Shown piece after piece: positions 11,142-22,695 of a DNA stretch of 64,000 nt. The stretch spans positions 1,717,326-1,781,325 of the forward strand of contig NW_017804353.1 of assembly GCF_001625305.1 (NCBI RefSeq), given 5' to 3'. The position numbers were made by a program, and so were the translations under genes. The notes below the pieces were generated by a model, which made no database searches, was not told the DNA's origin, and worked only from the letters and a program-made list of their open reading frames with translations. The first letter of the stretch is position 1; the number at the start of each line of letters is the position of its first letter. This DNA comes from Branchiostoma belcheri (Eukaryota > Chordata > Leptocardii > Amphioxiformes > Branchiostomatidae).

Positions 11142-11658
11142 GTACACCTAGTACATGTATCTGCACAAGAGGAGGCGGATGAATAGAATCTACTAAGGTG
11201 AAGGAAACTCGCTCACACAGCCTATATATTCACTACTTTTGGATCAACTTCGATCATTTTACTCACTATGGAGCCCCACCCCAAACATACTTTTTTGAAA
11301 GACCAATATCCTAATTCGTATTTGTACACCTAGTACCTGCACAAGACGTGGATGAACAGAATCTGCTCCGCTGAAGGAAAATCTCTCACACTGCCTATAT
11401 ATTCAGTACTCGTGGATCAGCTTTATGATGATTTTACACATTATGGAGCCCCAAACATACATTTATAAGGACCAATATCCTAATTCGTATTTGTGCACCT
11501 AGTACCTGCACAAGACGTGGATGAACAGAATCTACCTCGGTGAAGGAAACTCGCTCACACTGTCTATATATTCACTACTCGTGGATCAGCTTTATGATGA
11601 TTTTACACACTGTTGAGCCCAAACATACATTCATGAAAAACCAATCGAATTCGTATTA
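11142..11658. repeat. Three-copy tandem repeat, units 182, 169 and 166 bp
   Basis: The units begin at 11142, 11324 and 11493 with GT(A/G)CACCTAGTAC. Each contains GCACAAGA..TGGATGAACAGAATCTAC, GAAGGAAACTCGCTCACAC, CTATATATTCACTACTCGTGGATCA and CCAAACATAC. Each ends in CCAATATCCTAATTCGTATT or its decayed form. Copies 2 and 3 are more alike than either is to copy 1. Confidence 0.9.
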
Positions 11659-14600
11659 GTATACAAGATGACTGACATTCCAATCGTTTCAGTGACAAGA
11701 AACCCCGTCACTTTAATTTCATTGTGAAGTACTTATTTCATTTACATTGATTTATTTGACGTGGCTTTAATTAGGGCGTAGACGGGTTTTTTTTTCAGAG
11801 ACCTCAGCAACATCTTGGACATGATTTGACAGACCTACACAAATTTTAACGTTAGGTACCTACCGAACATGTTCACCATTCAAATTTGCAGACTCCGCGA
11901 AACATTATGTCAAAGGTTTCATCATTAAACACGGGAGCCAAACATCTCTCGTCTTGTAAAGATGAAATACATTTTCAATCAGGCGAGAACAGATGGGGGT
12001 CGTGTAACTCGTTATCTCGAATGATGTTCTCCAGCGCGCCCCTACGGTGCATCTCTCCAGAGGAAGGCAGAGAAGTACATAAATTACCTCTCCAGCGGGC
12101 ACCCCGTGGGCTTGGGTAAAGTGTGACTGCAAAGACCTCGTCATGAATCAAAAAATGTCGACTTTGTTGAGAGGACTAATGGTTGTCTCGTTAGGGAAAT
12201 CGGAACACGATTTTATAGCAGCGATGTGAACATACGATTCAACAGATGCCAGTAAACGCAGTTGGTAGGAATGACCCGCTGTTGTAACGACGGCGGAGAG
12301 TCATAGAGGCTATCCAAATGTAGACTCAAGAAGTTCAAAAGTATATGTAACTTAGTAAGATTGCAGCTGCAATCAAAGACGCTCGTGGTATTTATTACTC
12401 CTGTATCTTAAAAGAAGGATAAAGGATTATATTTTACTATAAACTGGCGTGAGATTAATGGCCGACTATGAAACCTGGGTAGGAAACGATTAACTAAGTA
12501 TCGTACCAACAACGTACGTATTAGTTTATAAACACGTTAAAGCTTCCAAAGCAATCTCCAGACAACTTGGTTCAATCTAAACTGCGCCATGCTTTGATAG
12601 CCGTTGGATCTAATAAGACGTGCAATCTCATCGCTATTGACGTGTTCAATCTTATTCTGGCATGTTAATCCGGGAAATCTGAAAACCAATTACTTACACG
12701 ACGTTTCAGTGACATCTGCAAGAGATATTACGTCTGAAAATCCCGTTTTGTACGTGTTGCAGTAGGCTTTGAACACTACATGTCATTTATATACGAGAAC
12801 ATAAGCCATACAAGTCACGCATTATATGTTACGCCCTGAGGTACGCCACGTCGCAAAGAGAGAAAACTAACTTTCATGCTGTTTTCAACAATGTGCTATT
12901 ATAATACTACCACGTTAAATAGAGCTTAGGCAAAACTTCACTGCTGGAAGAGATCAAATATACCGAGAAGTCGCGGGCAAATTAATCAATCGTATTACTT
13001 CTTATAACTTGACTAAGTCAAACCACTATGTCTCTAGTCGCAAAACATGCAATCCGTCCACGGCAATTGACGTCATTGGCTGTACGAAAATAACAGGATC
13101 TGCAAAGCTGCTAGTCCTTCACCCTTTCAGCGCGAATCTTGCCGTGGCTTTGTTGTCAAATATCAGGCTTTAAGGCCCTTGGAGTATACATGCGACTCCC
13201 TTAATCCGTCGATTCATCTTTGTCGTATTCCGCCTTAAGGGTAAACATGGTGGACTTAATCTAAGACCAAAGAAGGATTTGCGGTAACATATTATGGTAA
13301 GCGAGCATCCGGTTGGGCAGATTTAAGGGTGATGAAGCAGGGACATGCGAAATATCTGGGTGCTTGAAAGTAAATCCTTCTGCAACCGTCATGCACTAGC
13401 CTCTACCAAACTCCAGTGGGTAAAAACGTTACTGGAAAATAGAGGAAATTGGCCAAATAGCCTGAATAATATGCTAGAGGAGTTAGCCGGCCATATGGGT
13501 ACACTTTGTAACTGACAACCCCTTTCGGTAAAAGAAGTTGACATGGTCCTATGTCTAAAGCATCTGCACCTCAGGCAATGGCATTATGAAACGACGGCAT
13601 TCAGATGACGTTTCCATACATATTAACGTCGACTCTGGCAGTACTACAAACATCTTGTCATAAGTTGTCACTGTCACAGTTGCGTATGGAATTATGCAAT
13701 GTAGATGTAACTATGTTAGTTTTTGAAATTGTTTCATTGATGTGCTTATATGGGCCATGTCTCTTAAACAAGTAATAAGTTTAGAAGAAAATGGAGCAAA
13801 GCGTATGTCGGTAAGTCCGGACTCAACCAAGGCCCATCAGACCGAACACAGGTGGGCTTACATGCCTCTGTCCCACGACAGGCTGAGATAGCATGCTTTC
13901 AAAACACGGGACGCACAAAGCAGCCCTGGTGTCAGATAGTAATGGATGTCTAGGTTGTACCGCACATCTGTAAGATTCCCCGTCGTGTTGTGGTTGAAAG
14001 GAGAGCAATCCCTGGTCGTGCCAGGCGTATTGCAGCACCTCCGTTGTACAGGAGGGATTTGCTTGAGCGATGCTTTCTTTTATCAGACACGGTAGTCAGT
14101 TATGGATGGGTCGCTCAAGAGGAACATATTTCAGACGGGGATATAAAGTTTTATGGCTTCCCTGGAACAATAACTTGCTTAATGCAACTTGAACCGGCGC
14201 TCAATCTATTGATAAATTTTAGTATCGAGTGAAAAGAGGGGAAGACAGAGACATGTTGGTAGCTTAAGGTGCGACTCAGCAGTAATCTAAACACAAAACT
14301 ACATGTCTAAGGGCGCGACTGTAGATACGACAGCCTCACGTATGACGTAGAACCACAACTACGTGAAGCTCTCGGCGCGAAAGTCCCACACCGACATACC
14401 CACGCGTTGCTTTGAGCAGTCCGTTGGGAAGGAGATTGTCTAATCAAGATAAAGTGGGAGTAGATGGGAAGACGAACCTTGACTAATGACAAGTCTGGTA
14501 ACAGCCTGCCCGGTCTGGTCTGCCCTACAGAATCATGAAAGAACAGCGGTGCAAATAAAAGTGTTTGATCTCTACGGATTGAACGACGAGTGCATGCATT

Positions 14601-14947
14601 GGGCAGGCGCAATTAGTAAAATACATACAGGTTTGCTAAGGGACTTTCCATGGCCAGATTGCCTGTACAAACAAATGTATGGAAGATTGCAGTATATAGT
14701 AGAGGGGATTTATTCCTCAAGCTACCGACATCTTGCACACGCAGTCGTCCCTCACTAAGACATATGGAGCGGCATAGTTCCCGTATAGAACTTTTATTCA
14801 GCCTGTCACACGACCGGTTTCGCCTGTGTGGCTTCTTCAAGTGTACAGAGGCTAATGGCACAAGTGCATGAAGTTCTCATTTATATACCTTTCCAGTGCA
14901 TAGTGCCCTCAGGTCAGTTACATGGCGTTTAGATCACCCTGACCTGT
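11659..14947. other. No recognisable gene
   Basis: Mixed-sequence DNA with several 70-100 codon frames on both strands (for example around 13823-14232 and 14307-14871). They overlap each other in different frames and show no domain or splice pattern. The 11905-12144 minus frame ends at a GAG|GTAATT donor-like site but in phase 0, unlike exons A-C. Confidence 0.5.
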
Positions 14948-15043
14948 TATGGAAGATTGCAGACACGTACAAGCAAATGTATGAAAGGTTGCAAACACGT
15001 ACAAGCAAATGTATGGAAGATTGCAGACACGTACAAGCAAATA
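14948..15043. repeat. Minisatellite, three 32-bp units
   Basis: TATGGAAGATTGCAGACACG followed by TACAAGCAAATG is repeated three times in tandem, with four changes in the middle unit. A single related copy (ACAAACAAATGTATGGAAGA) lies at 14667-14690. Confidence 0.9.
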
Positions 15044-16543
15044 CCATGTCTATGATGGATGCGTTATAAAGACCCTTCTCGTTACGTTTTGTAGGTTAAT
15101 CCAGAAGCTCAAGGTATTGCCTGGAAAAAACATGATTACCTACGTCTGTAATCCTAATCATCTATCATTGAGGTATTAATGTATTCGCGCAAAGGGCATC
15201 CACCAATCTTAAACATTCATAGGCATAACATGGTTACTTGACTGACGCTAGGTATCGCAACACGTTACCTAAACAACCAATACCTTGGTGTATGAATATT
15301 CATCTTAGATTTATTCGAATAAGGCTTGTCTTACCCTCTCTATTCCGTCAAGTTTCAGTGGCACCGTTTTTCGTTCTTAATCAAGTCTATATCTATCGTT
15401 ACATTATTGGATATGACACGTTAGCAGTTGAAGGATAGAATTGAAGACAAAACGGAATCAAAAATTTTCAATATTTTCAGAGATGTCGGAACAAATAAAA
15501 CTCAACACAGAAAGTTTCACAGGAGTATTTCCCGAGGGTGACTCAATGGCAGAACTTTGATATTGCCGCATCCACAGTTGTAACTAACATCCCTGCGCAA
15601 TAAAATGTAGATTTGAAGACCAAATGTAAACTGCCAGATGTTATTAGACCTTGGCAAACTATTTTCGGATGGGGGACAATAAAAATACAGCAATGCCAAA
15701 GAAGGTTGAGTGTAAAGCAGAAACGATTCTATTAGACATCCTGTTGTATATGTCGCAATCAATGCTGCAATAGCCGACCCCGAGCACCCCGATAGTATCG
15801 TAATGACCGTATTGTACCTATAATCGTGGAGGACAACACTTCAAGCATATATTGAACTTGTAGTAAAGAATCGTTTAACATCATCAAGGATCCAATCAGT
15901 GGTGCCTGGTTGCTGCTTTATCGTCATGGATTTTCTAAACAAGGTTAGTCCACGAGTTTGGCGACAATCAGTGCCACAGCAGACGTTCAATGTGTTTGAG
16001 ACTTCGCCCTTTTGGATCATTATGGTAAATGGCAAAGTTGCTGCACTGCGCTAAGGAATACGTCTAAAAAGCTGCTATATGTACCAATGCGAGTATCAGT
16101 GCTATACGCTTACAAAGGTCAACGTTGTGACTACTTTCTTTGGGAATGAAAAGTGTTTGAACAGTTTGGTGCGTCATTGTACTTGTTTGTTTCAGTGTAC
16201 CTGTTTGTTTCTGCGGCATTATCTAACAACCTCAACTTAAACTCACCGACAGCCTTATATGCTCAGCAGAGAAGCAATCTGAGGGAGCAAACTGGAGCTA
16301 TAATACCAGACTAGCAACGCCAACAAACTAAAACGGACAAACAGCACGACAGAATATGTGCCAGAAGCTTGTGTAGAGAATACCATACAGGTGGGGACTC
16401 GTACTGAGTGTTTTCTAAATCTCTTTACACGCGCAATCAATTTCCCGGGTATCCGCACGGCTCCGGTGTTTAAGCGGCTTTCATGGCTGACTTGGCCCGC
16501 ATGCCATCCATCACCCACTGTCGGAAACACGTTACATAAAGGG
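15044..16543. other. No recognisable gene
   Basis: AT-rich sequence with short frames only. The minus-strand AGG|GTAAGAC at about 15333 is an isolated donor-like site. Confidence 0.5.
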
Positions 16544-16796
16544 ACAACTTCGTTGGAGACCGGCATCCGGCAAACAGGCGCAGGAGGAAGTGGCGAAATG
16601 AATAGACTTTAATCATGTAATTTTTATGCTACAATCGTGACGTACACAGAAAAAGTGGATAATTTCGTTGGAGACCGGCAGCTGGCAAACAGGCGCAGAG
16701 GTGAAAGTGGTGAAATGATATCACCGTCCTTAGACTTTAATCATGTAATTTTTAAGCTACAATCGTGACGAACACAGAAAAAGTGGACAATTTCGT
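16544..16796. repeat. Tandem duplication, about 115 and 128 bp
   Basis: A(C/T)AA(C/T)TTCGTTGGAGACCGGC and CAAACAGGCGCAG, then AGACTTTAATCATGTAATTT, GCTACAATCGTGACG and ACACAGAAAAAGTGGA occur twice. A third copy starts at 16787 and breaks off after TTTCGTT. Confidence 0.85.
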
Positions 16797-16799
16797 TTT

Positions 16800-17470
16800 C
16801 TGCTTGTTTTTTATTCCTTCCTTCATTAGATTACCTACTAATCTCCTCCACCGCAAGAAGCAGATTATACTGATGATATAATAGCAAAACCATCCAGCTA
16901 GGCAATTTATCTTATAAGTCTGCCAGGTAAAAAATGCGTTTTTGAGACCCAGATAGAACATCTCTAGGAGCGATGGGTAGAGTGAGTGGGCAGTTAATAC
17001 AAGGGCACGTTTCAATATGATAGCGTACAATATACTGCAAGATAAGATAGAGTTGACTGACTAGTCAATTCCTCTCTGCAGATAGCCATACAAAAAAGGT
17101 CCATTAGTTCCTGACGTCGACCCTATCAATCATACGCTGGGAACAACATATCGCTACCTTATGCATTTTCAAAACTGTATGAAGCGGAGATTTATTTTGG
17201 AAAGACCCCTGCTCTCTCCAAATAGGTCAGCCTACAAAGCAAGGCATTGAGACAATCTGTGTTGTTAAGCAAGCAGTGGATCTTTCACCCAGTAATGGCA
17301 AAGCTGTAACGTCCACTATAGCAAGTTTGTCATTGTAAGCCTAGAGGCCAGAGATCAGTCTGTGTCAGTATTATCTTCTTACGTGTTGGATTGAAAACTA
17401 AATTATAGCTTAGACTCCACGACAGTTTGCATTTCCAACATGTGGTCAGCCTATATGACTTGTGTAGGTA
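16800..17470. other. No recognisable gene
   Basis: AT-rich sequence. Nothing supported beyond short frames. Confidence 0.5.
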
Positions 17471-17779
17471 CATATTGTAGCCAGAACCGTGCCGGTCTAG
17501 ATCCGGGTTAGGAATCGGGTCATGCACGGGTCGGGTTTAGATCTCAGATGAGTTTGGAACGTAGATTTGCCCCAGGTACGGTTCTTGATACCTTACCTTA
17601 GACCTTAGTTCCTCCTGTGCCAATGGCACATCGGGCAGCAAGCTTCCACTTCTTTTTACGCATAGACTATAAAGAACCGTACCCTGGATACCCAGCGTTA
17701 GGGTACGACCACGGCCATCCACATGTACGGACGCCAGTTCCCCGCCACAGCTGCACCAAGCACGGTTCTGGAAACAACA
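17471..17779. repeat. Foldback repeat cluster
   Basis: Starts with CATATTGTAGCCAGAACCGTGCC, the inverted end of the family. It continues with CGGGTTAGGAATCGGGT, an ACGTAGATTTGCCCCAGG module, TACGGTTCTTGATA, AGAACCGTACCCTGGATA and GCGTTAGGGT, and finishes with GCACGGTTCTGGAAACAAC. Module order and ends match the other loci. Confidence 0.7.
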
Positions 17780-17823
17780 GCTAGCCCATACGGGCAGGTA
17801 CATGTGCAACAGAAGCAGGTTAC

Positions 17824-17990
17824 CTGCAGGCGTCCATGCTGGAACTCTTCATGTTCTGCACGTAGATGTTCCGCAGGTGGAGCGAGGTGTCCTCGGGCGG
17901 CTCGGCGTGCTCGGCGCTCTTACTCCTCAGACCCAGTCCCAAGGTGGGGACGGTCAGCTCCACCCTCGACTGGCGCTGAAGCCGCTTCAT
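17824..17990 (-). CDS. Candidate alternative first coding exon C, product unknown
   Basis: The ATG at 17990 on the minus strand opens 55 codons (MKRLQRQSRVELTVPTLGLG, later EHAEPPEDTSLHLRNIYVQN, ending KSSSMDAC) plus AG. A good donor CAG|GTAACC follows at 17823. Composition is GC-rich and codon-like, with no stop. Just upstream is an acceptor-like AAGTCAG, so the 5' UTR might itself be spliced. The exon break (phase 2, AG|) is the same as in exons A and B, which suggests mutually exclusive N-termini joined to a common body. The family is not recognised. An overlapping plus-strand frame at 17723-18053 is rich in Arg/Pro/Ser from GC bias and is taken as a shadow. Confidence 0.55.
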
Positions 17991-18370
17991 CCTGCCCCTG
18001 ACTTATCCAATACAACCCCGAAAAAGAGATCACAATATTTCACTATCCTTTGATAACGACCGGCAAACGACACTTCTTACGGCAGCCGGTGAGTCTCCAG
18101 TGTAGTCAGTCGCGCCAGAAGCCGTACTTAGGTGAGCAGCTTTGGTGCACACACACGCTCTTATGTAGACTTCAGGACTGCTGGTGGCATCTGGTTCGCT
18201 GTATAATAAAGCATCCGCGAGGGGCGGGCGCTCCCCAGCGTGTTGACAGTGACGGAGCTGTGGTCGTGAACTTCGCACACTTTGTTCGCGTGTCTAACTC
18301 AGGCCCGACGAGCGCCAGCATGGTCCCCGTGAGGTCGATAACTAGCGTGGGTGAGAATTAACGTGGCTGG
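17991..18370 (-). promoter_or_regulatory. GC-rich region upstream of exon C
   Basis: A CpG-rich stretch on the 5' side of exon C includes a GC-box-like GGGGCGGGCG at 18221-18230. A donor-like CTGCC|GTAAGAAG near 18080 on the minus strand could end a non-coding leader exon. Promoter role inferred. Confidence 0.35.
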
Positions 18371-19863
18371 GAACACTTGACTCTTGGCCCAGTTCGGTAC
18401 GTACATCACACCATCCCCCTCAGCTCGGCTGACGCGCTTCAGCAGCAGGCTGTCATTAACATATACACTAACGGCTCCCTCCCGCCTCCACGGGCTGCCA
18501 GCTACACCACTGCCTCCCACGTGGGAGACAATGACGTCACGGACAGAACGACTTCCGTGGGACCTGGCGGGATCTGGGCTGTATGAAGATGCCCCAGTGC
18601 GTCCGGGAGATCTGGGGTTGCTACATTGTATTTCAAGTAGGCAAGGTTACGACAAAAAGATGCAAATGACTTTTCAGGGACATAGTCGTGGGTAGTAACT
18701 GAGAAGTACACTAACATCAATCTTACATCTGCAATGCAGAGCATTCCTGTTGTAGAAAGAGTTTAAAAAAGAACCGACCCGTCCCAAAACGAATCGTCAA
18801 AGTCAGATTGCCTCCCCAGCCACGAGTTCTGCATGAGAAACTGCCACAAACGGGCATTTCTGCATACATAGTAGACATTTGCTGTTGGCAAAGGAATAGC
18901 CAACTCAGCAAAACTGCAGACAGGGTCCCATTCCTGCGTGCAAAGTAGAAAGTTATTACTTGCTGAGAAACAGCCAGTTCAGAGAAACACCCCAGACGTT
19001 CGTGCGAATAGGACATTGGGTATTGCCAGACAAATGGGCTATTCAGAGAGACTTCAGAAGAGAGCAAAACCTCGCAGACATCAGAAAAGTTTACAAGCAA
19101 CTTTTGATGTGCTAAATTACGTTTCCAAAATTCCCCCTTGTCACCTCGGCATTGCCATTAAGTCTGTGACGCCACGACAAACCCATTACCGACCATCAAA
19201 GTGTCACACTCGCGCGAGGTGAAAAGATCTTCCAAAGATTGCAAACGGAACAGATGGCGTCCTCTGTGACAACCTGCATCACCCGAAAACGATTGACGAA
19301 CATAGCTCTTTAGGTCTGGAGTCTATACAGATCCTGATGCCTATCCAGCTATTCAAAGCACGAAAGCGTTGATAAATTTACATTGGGTTCTGTATGTAGA
19401 CTTCGGCTGGATATGTCCACAACAATAGTCTAGCGCAATACAACTGATGCATCATTATGTACGTTATCGACTACAGATCAGTTTATTTCCCAGGCTTTAC
19501 GATTGAGCGGGGAACTATGAATCGCAAACGACTCTAAACCATAAAGTGTACAATTCGGCGAGTAGTTTGGGTGCGCGTTATATACATCACGTCTCAGATT
19601 GTACTTCATTAAACGCCGTCTCCTCGGGTACGTCTTTTTCACCAGGTGCAATGTCGTATATTCCGCGGCTTTTACGGTTCCAGGAAGAATGTACCCAGCT
19701 GCAGAACTGCCAAACGGGCGGGAAATGACGGGTTTTCGCGAAACCCAAATGAAAAGGGTGAAATATTGCGTTCATTTTCGGGACTGTTGGGCAAGACTAA
19801 CCGCCTGGAGGAAGTTGCTCAGATGTGCGAGTGAATAAGGCAGTGACGGATGACGTTACTTAC
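18371..19863. other. No confirmed gene
   Basis: Contains several overlapping frames, including a 94-codon plus frame at 18938-19222 with a basic composition. No splice pair or domain supports any of them. Presumed intron of the minus-strand transcription unit. Confidence 0.4.
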
Positions 19864-19933
19864 GGAAAGCTCTCCCTGATGCGGCTCGAGAGACAGGATA
19901 TCTTTGAAAGTAGGGGCAGAGCTGGAAGAGCTA
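19864..19933 (-). CDS. Candidate internal exon D (70 nt)
   Basis: On the minus strand an acceptor CACTTGTCAG| precedes 70 nt that run into a near-ideal donor TTTCC|GTAAGTAAC. Entered in phase 2 (one base completing AG-T, Ser) it reads SSSSSAPTFKDILSLEPHQG and then ELS with no stop, and leaves in phase 0. It could therefore follow exon B directly, whose last bases are AG. It lies upstream of exons C and A on the minus strand, so it would be used only by the distal promoter form. A 34-nt candidate exon at 20017-20050 with donor GTAAGTATC lies just before it. Chance occurrence of such sites is possible. Confidence 0.3.
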
Positions 19934-20617
19934 CTGACAAGTGATGGTGCATACGGACGGGATGCATATGTAGACACGGGTGAGTTATACATCCGGAAAT
20001 AGTAAAAGATACTTACAACTGAGGGTATCTTCCAAGGACTCGATTTGCATCTGACTTGCAACACCGGTAAACGAAGACACACAGTGTAAAAGGGCAATAA
20101 TTTTGTACTTAAAGATAGAAAAGGCATTCCTGTTGGAGATAGCTTGGCTGGATCACAATACGGTTTACCTAAACCCATTTCCGAGAAGAGTTCTTCAATG
20201 TTCTCAACGTTCGTCTTATTTTTAGTCTGAAGAGTGGAAGTGGGCGGGGGTCCTTAGCTCCTCTATCCCACATTAGACCACTGCATGTTACTGATAGACA
20301 GTGGTAGCCATAAATCAAGTTACTGAGAAGGAAGTTACAGGATAATATGCAGGTGTTTTAGGGTAATGTCGATATAAAGACTATCATTAGCTACAGCAGT
20401 GCCTAATAATCCGTTTCAAAGGTTTAAACTACCATCAGTTCCCCAGGTGGGGGGGTCGATGAAAGCGCAGGGAAATCCGAGTGATATATTTCAAAGTTGA
20501 ACTTACACGTACACGGTTTCTTTTCTTTTTATCAGATGCCTACAGGATTCAGTACAACGTATTAATATGACGAATCTATAAACAGTCCTATTCAGCTCTG
20601 CGCCTGAATTGGTTAGG
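19934..20617. other. No confirmed gene
   Basis: Contains the possible 34-nt minus exon at 20017-20050 (acceptor GTTGCAAGTCAG, donor GTAAGTATC) and otherwise plain sequence. Confidence 0.4.
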
Positions 20618-20742
20618 CTAGGATCTGGCACGGTTCTGGATAGTGTCTACATATCAAAGAACGTAGATTTGCCCAGTGGTGTGGACTATCCAGAACAGTA
20701 CCTGAAAATGACTCTGGATAAAGCAGGGTTCTGGATACAACA
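20618..20742. repeat. Foldback repeat copy
   Basis: GGCACGGTTCTGGATAGTG, then GAACGTAGATTTGCCCAG, ACTATCCAGAACAGTACC, ACTCTGGATA and GGTTCTGGATACAACA. Same modules and same GGATACAA ending as the other loci. Confidence 0.75.
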
Positions 20743-21013
20743 GTAACAGAGTATCCTTAGTACAAACGTATTGAAAGTACATTATGTACATTTCCTGAAA
20801 CCTAACAGCCAAAGAAATATGTCGCCTTGTTTACTCCCTGAACGGTTGACTATAAATGAGGGTGCGTGTATTTTAATATAACCAAATTAGTTCTCATCTT
20901 ATCGCGTTTCCCCGGCGTGCCAGCTGCCGGTGTGCGCACGGCGTGACAGATCGATCTAGACTCGGCGCCACGCTCTCACAGGAGAGGGTTTCTAACCCGT
21001 AGTGTACTCACAG

Positions 21014-21510
21014 ACCTCAGGTAACGACTCGTAGGGGGAAGGATGCTCTCAAGTAGCGAAAGATTTGGTTGTTCTTTCTCGGGATGTGATCTTAGGATAG
21101 GAGATGAATACATGTACCATAAGTCACATTGGAGTAGGGAACGGATAAAATGCACGCCACGATGTGCAGATAAGAAGATCATCACACACTGCGCATGCTT
21201 TTTGTGGTACTTACAAACCTCAGGCACCGAGTCGGGGGGGGGGGGCTTCTTACGGTTAAGGCAAGTAGGAAAAGATTTTGTTTCTCTCAGGAAGATGCAA
21301 TCTTACGATAAGAGATGAATACAGTGAATACGTGGGGGAAGGCTGCTTTCAGTTAAGGCAAGTAGCGAGAGATTTGGTTGTATTTTTCTCAGGAAGATGG
21401 GATCTTAGGATAAGAGATGTTATCAGTAATATTTGAATAGGGAAATGGATATTGCATTACAGATAAGAAGATCATCACACGAAGCTTTTTGTTGCATCGT
21501 TGTAATGTCA
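21014..21510. repeat. Diverged three-copy tandem repeat, 110-200 bp units
   Basis: Recurring blocks are ACCTCAGG.A.CGA.TCG, AAGTAGCGAAAGATTTGGTTG, TTTCTCAGGAAGATG.GATCTTA.GATAAGAGATG and CAGATAAGAAGATCATCACAC. The middle copy lacks the last block. A 12-base G run lies at 21234-21245. Confidence 0.75.
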
Positions 21511-22626
21511 TTAAGGTATCCATTCAGGAAATAGGGTGTACTGCACATATTGGCAATCCCATTCAAAGATATTTTGCTTTTCTCATTAACCTGGAAAAGG
21601 GCAGCCTTCCGGTTATATTGGTCTGTAGCATTGAATTACCAGAGAAGCCAAGTGTCAGACGGACAAGGTTACGGAAGTCACATTTACATGTAGGTACCAT
21701 ACTTGTTGTGTTCTCCTTAGACCATTTGCAATGATAGTGTAGGACAGAACCCCCTCCCTCAAACACACACACCACCAAAAATCACCAAATTTGTTTCAAT
21801 ACTTTGATGCATTTCCTTTGTCTTACATGAAAGCCTGATCTAGTATCTCTGAAGAATGATATTTCGTTCTACAGTACGTGTGGATTACTTTGTATCCCTT
21901 TGGTTCATAATGAACACAGCAATTCCATTCGGACTACGAAGTGCGCCAACCACGCCAAGGCAAGATCCCCAGACTAGATGTCGGAGGGAACCGCCATGCT
22001 TCATCGCACTAAGTGAAGCGTCAGTCTGGTATTCTTTCCTCTGACGATATGGAGTTACCAGGCAGTAATGAATAGCAACGATTCCCTTTTCCCAGGGTAG
22101 ATGATAGTCGGTATCTCATAACATGCGTTGCCTGAGGCCAGATGATTGCTGACAAAGAGAAGTGAATGGAAAACTAATCAAATGAAGGTTGACGTATAAA
22201 TCAGTCTGGAGGCTGAAATGCAACCAAGCGCACCAAACGACTGTCTGGAACATGCAACTATAGGGTACAAAGTAGGGAACTTGATAGAAAAAAACTAAAA
22301 GGAGCACAAGGTATTACAACACAGATACAGATACAACAAGAGGTCCCAAAAGATGATTGCCATCGAGAATTTTCATACTGCTTACAACTCAATAAGCTAA
22401 TTCAGGAAGAAGGCGTTAACACTACAAAGGTTACCACGGTTCACCTACACATGCAATAATAAATAAGCCCTTGATCCGGTTGTTTTTTATCAGCTCTCAG
22501 CATGGTATAGATTCCAGCTCAGCTGGTATCCCAGAAACTAAGCCGGCGGAAGTCCTGCGAAATGTATGTTAGATATGAGAATATTTGAGGCATGACGAGC
22601 ATACAACGTTTTTGCATCTCTGATGA
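21511..22626. other. No recognisable gene
   Basis: Nothing beyond short frames was seen. Confidence 0.5.
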
Positions 22627-22629
22627 AGC

Positions 22630-22695
22630 CACGTGACAAGCTTCACTGGGTCTACTGAGGAAGACCAGAGTGACTGGTCGAAAGCTCTAGGTGAG
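22630..22695 (+). ncRNA. Hammerhead-like motif in a dispersed repeat, copy 1
   Basis: CTACTGAGGA at 22653-22661, one unpaired A, a 6-bp stem GACCAG/CTGGTC with loop AGTGA, then GAAA at 22680-22683 and GCTCTAGG. CTGANGA-stem-GAAA is the catalytic core of hammerhead ribozymes, which are known in Penelope-like retroelements. The surrounding 60 bp recur at 49752-49815. The outer stems I and III could not be closed convincingly by eye, so activity is doubtful. It may be a decayed element end. Confidence 0.35.

Noticed and set aside
11905-12144. Minus ATG frame ending GAG|GTAATT, resembling exons A-C
   Set aside because: Breaks in phase 0 and lacks GC enrichment.
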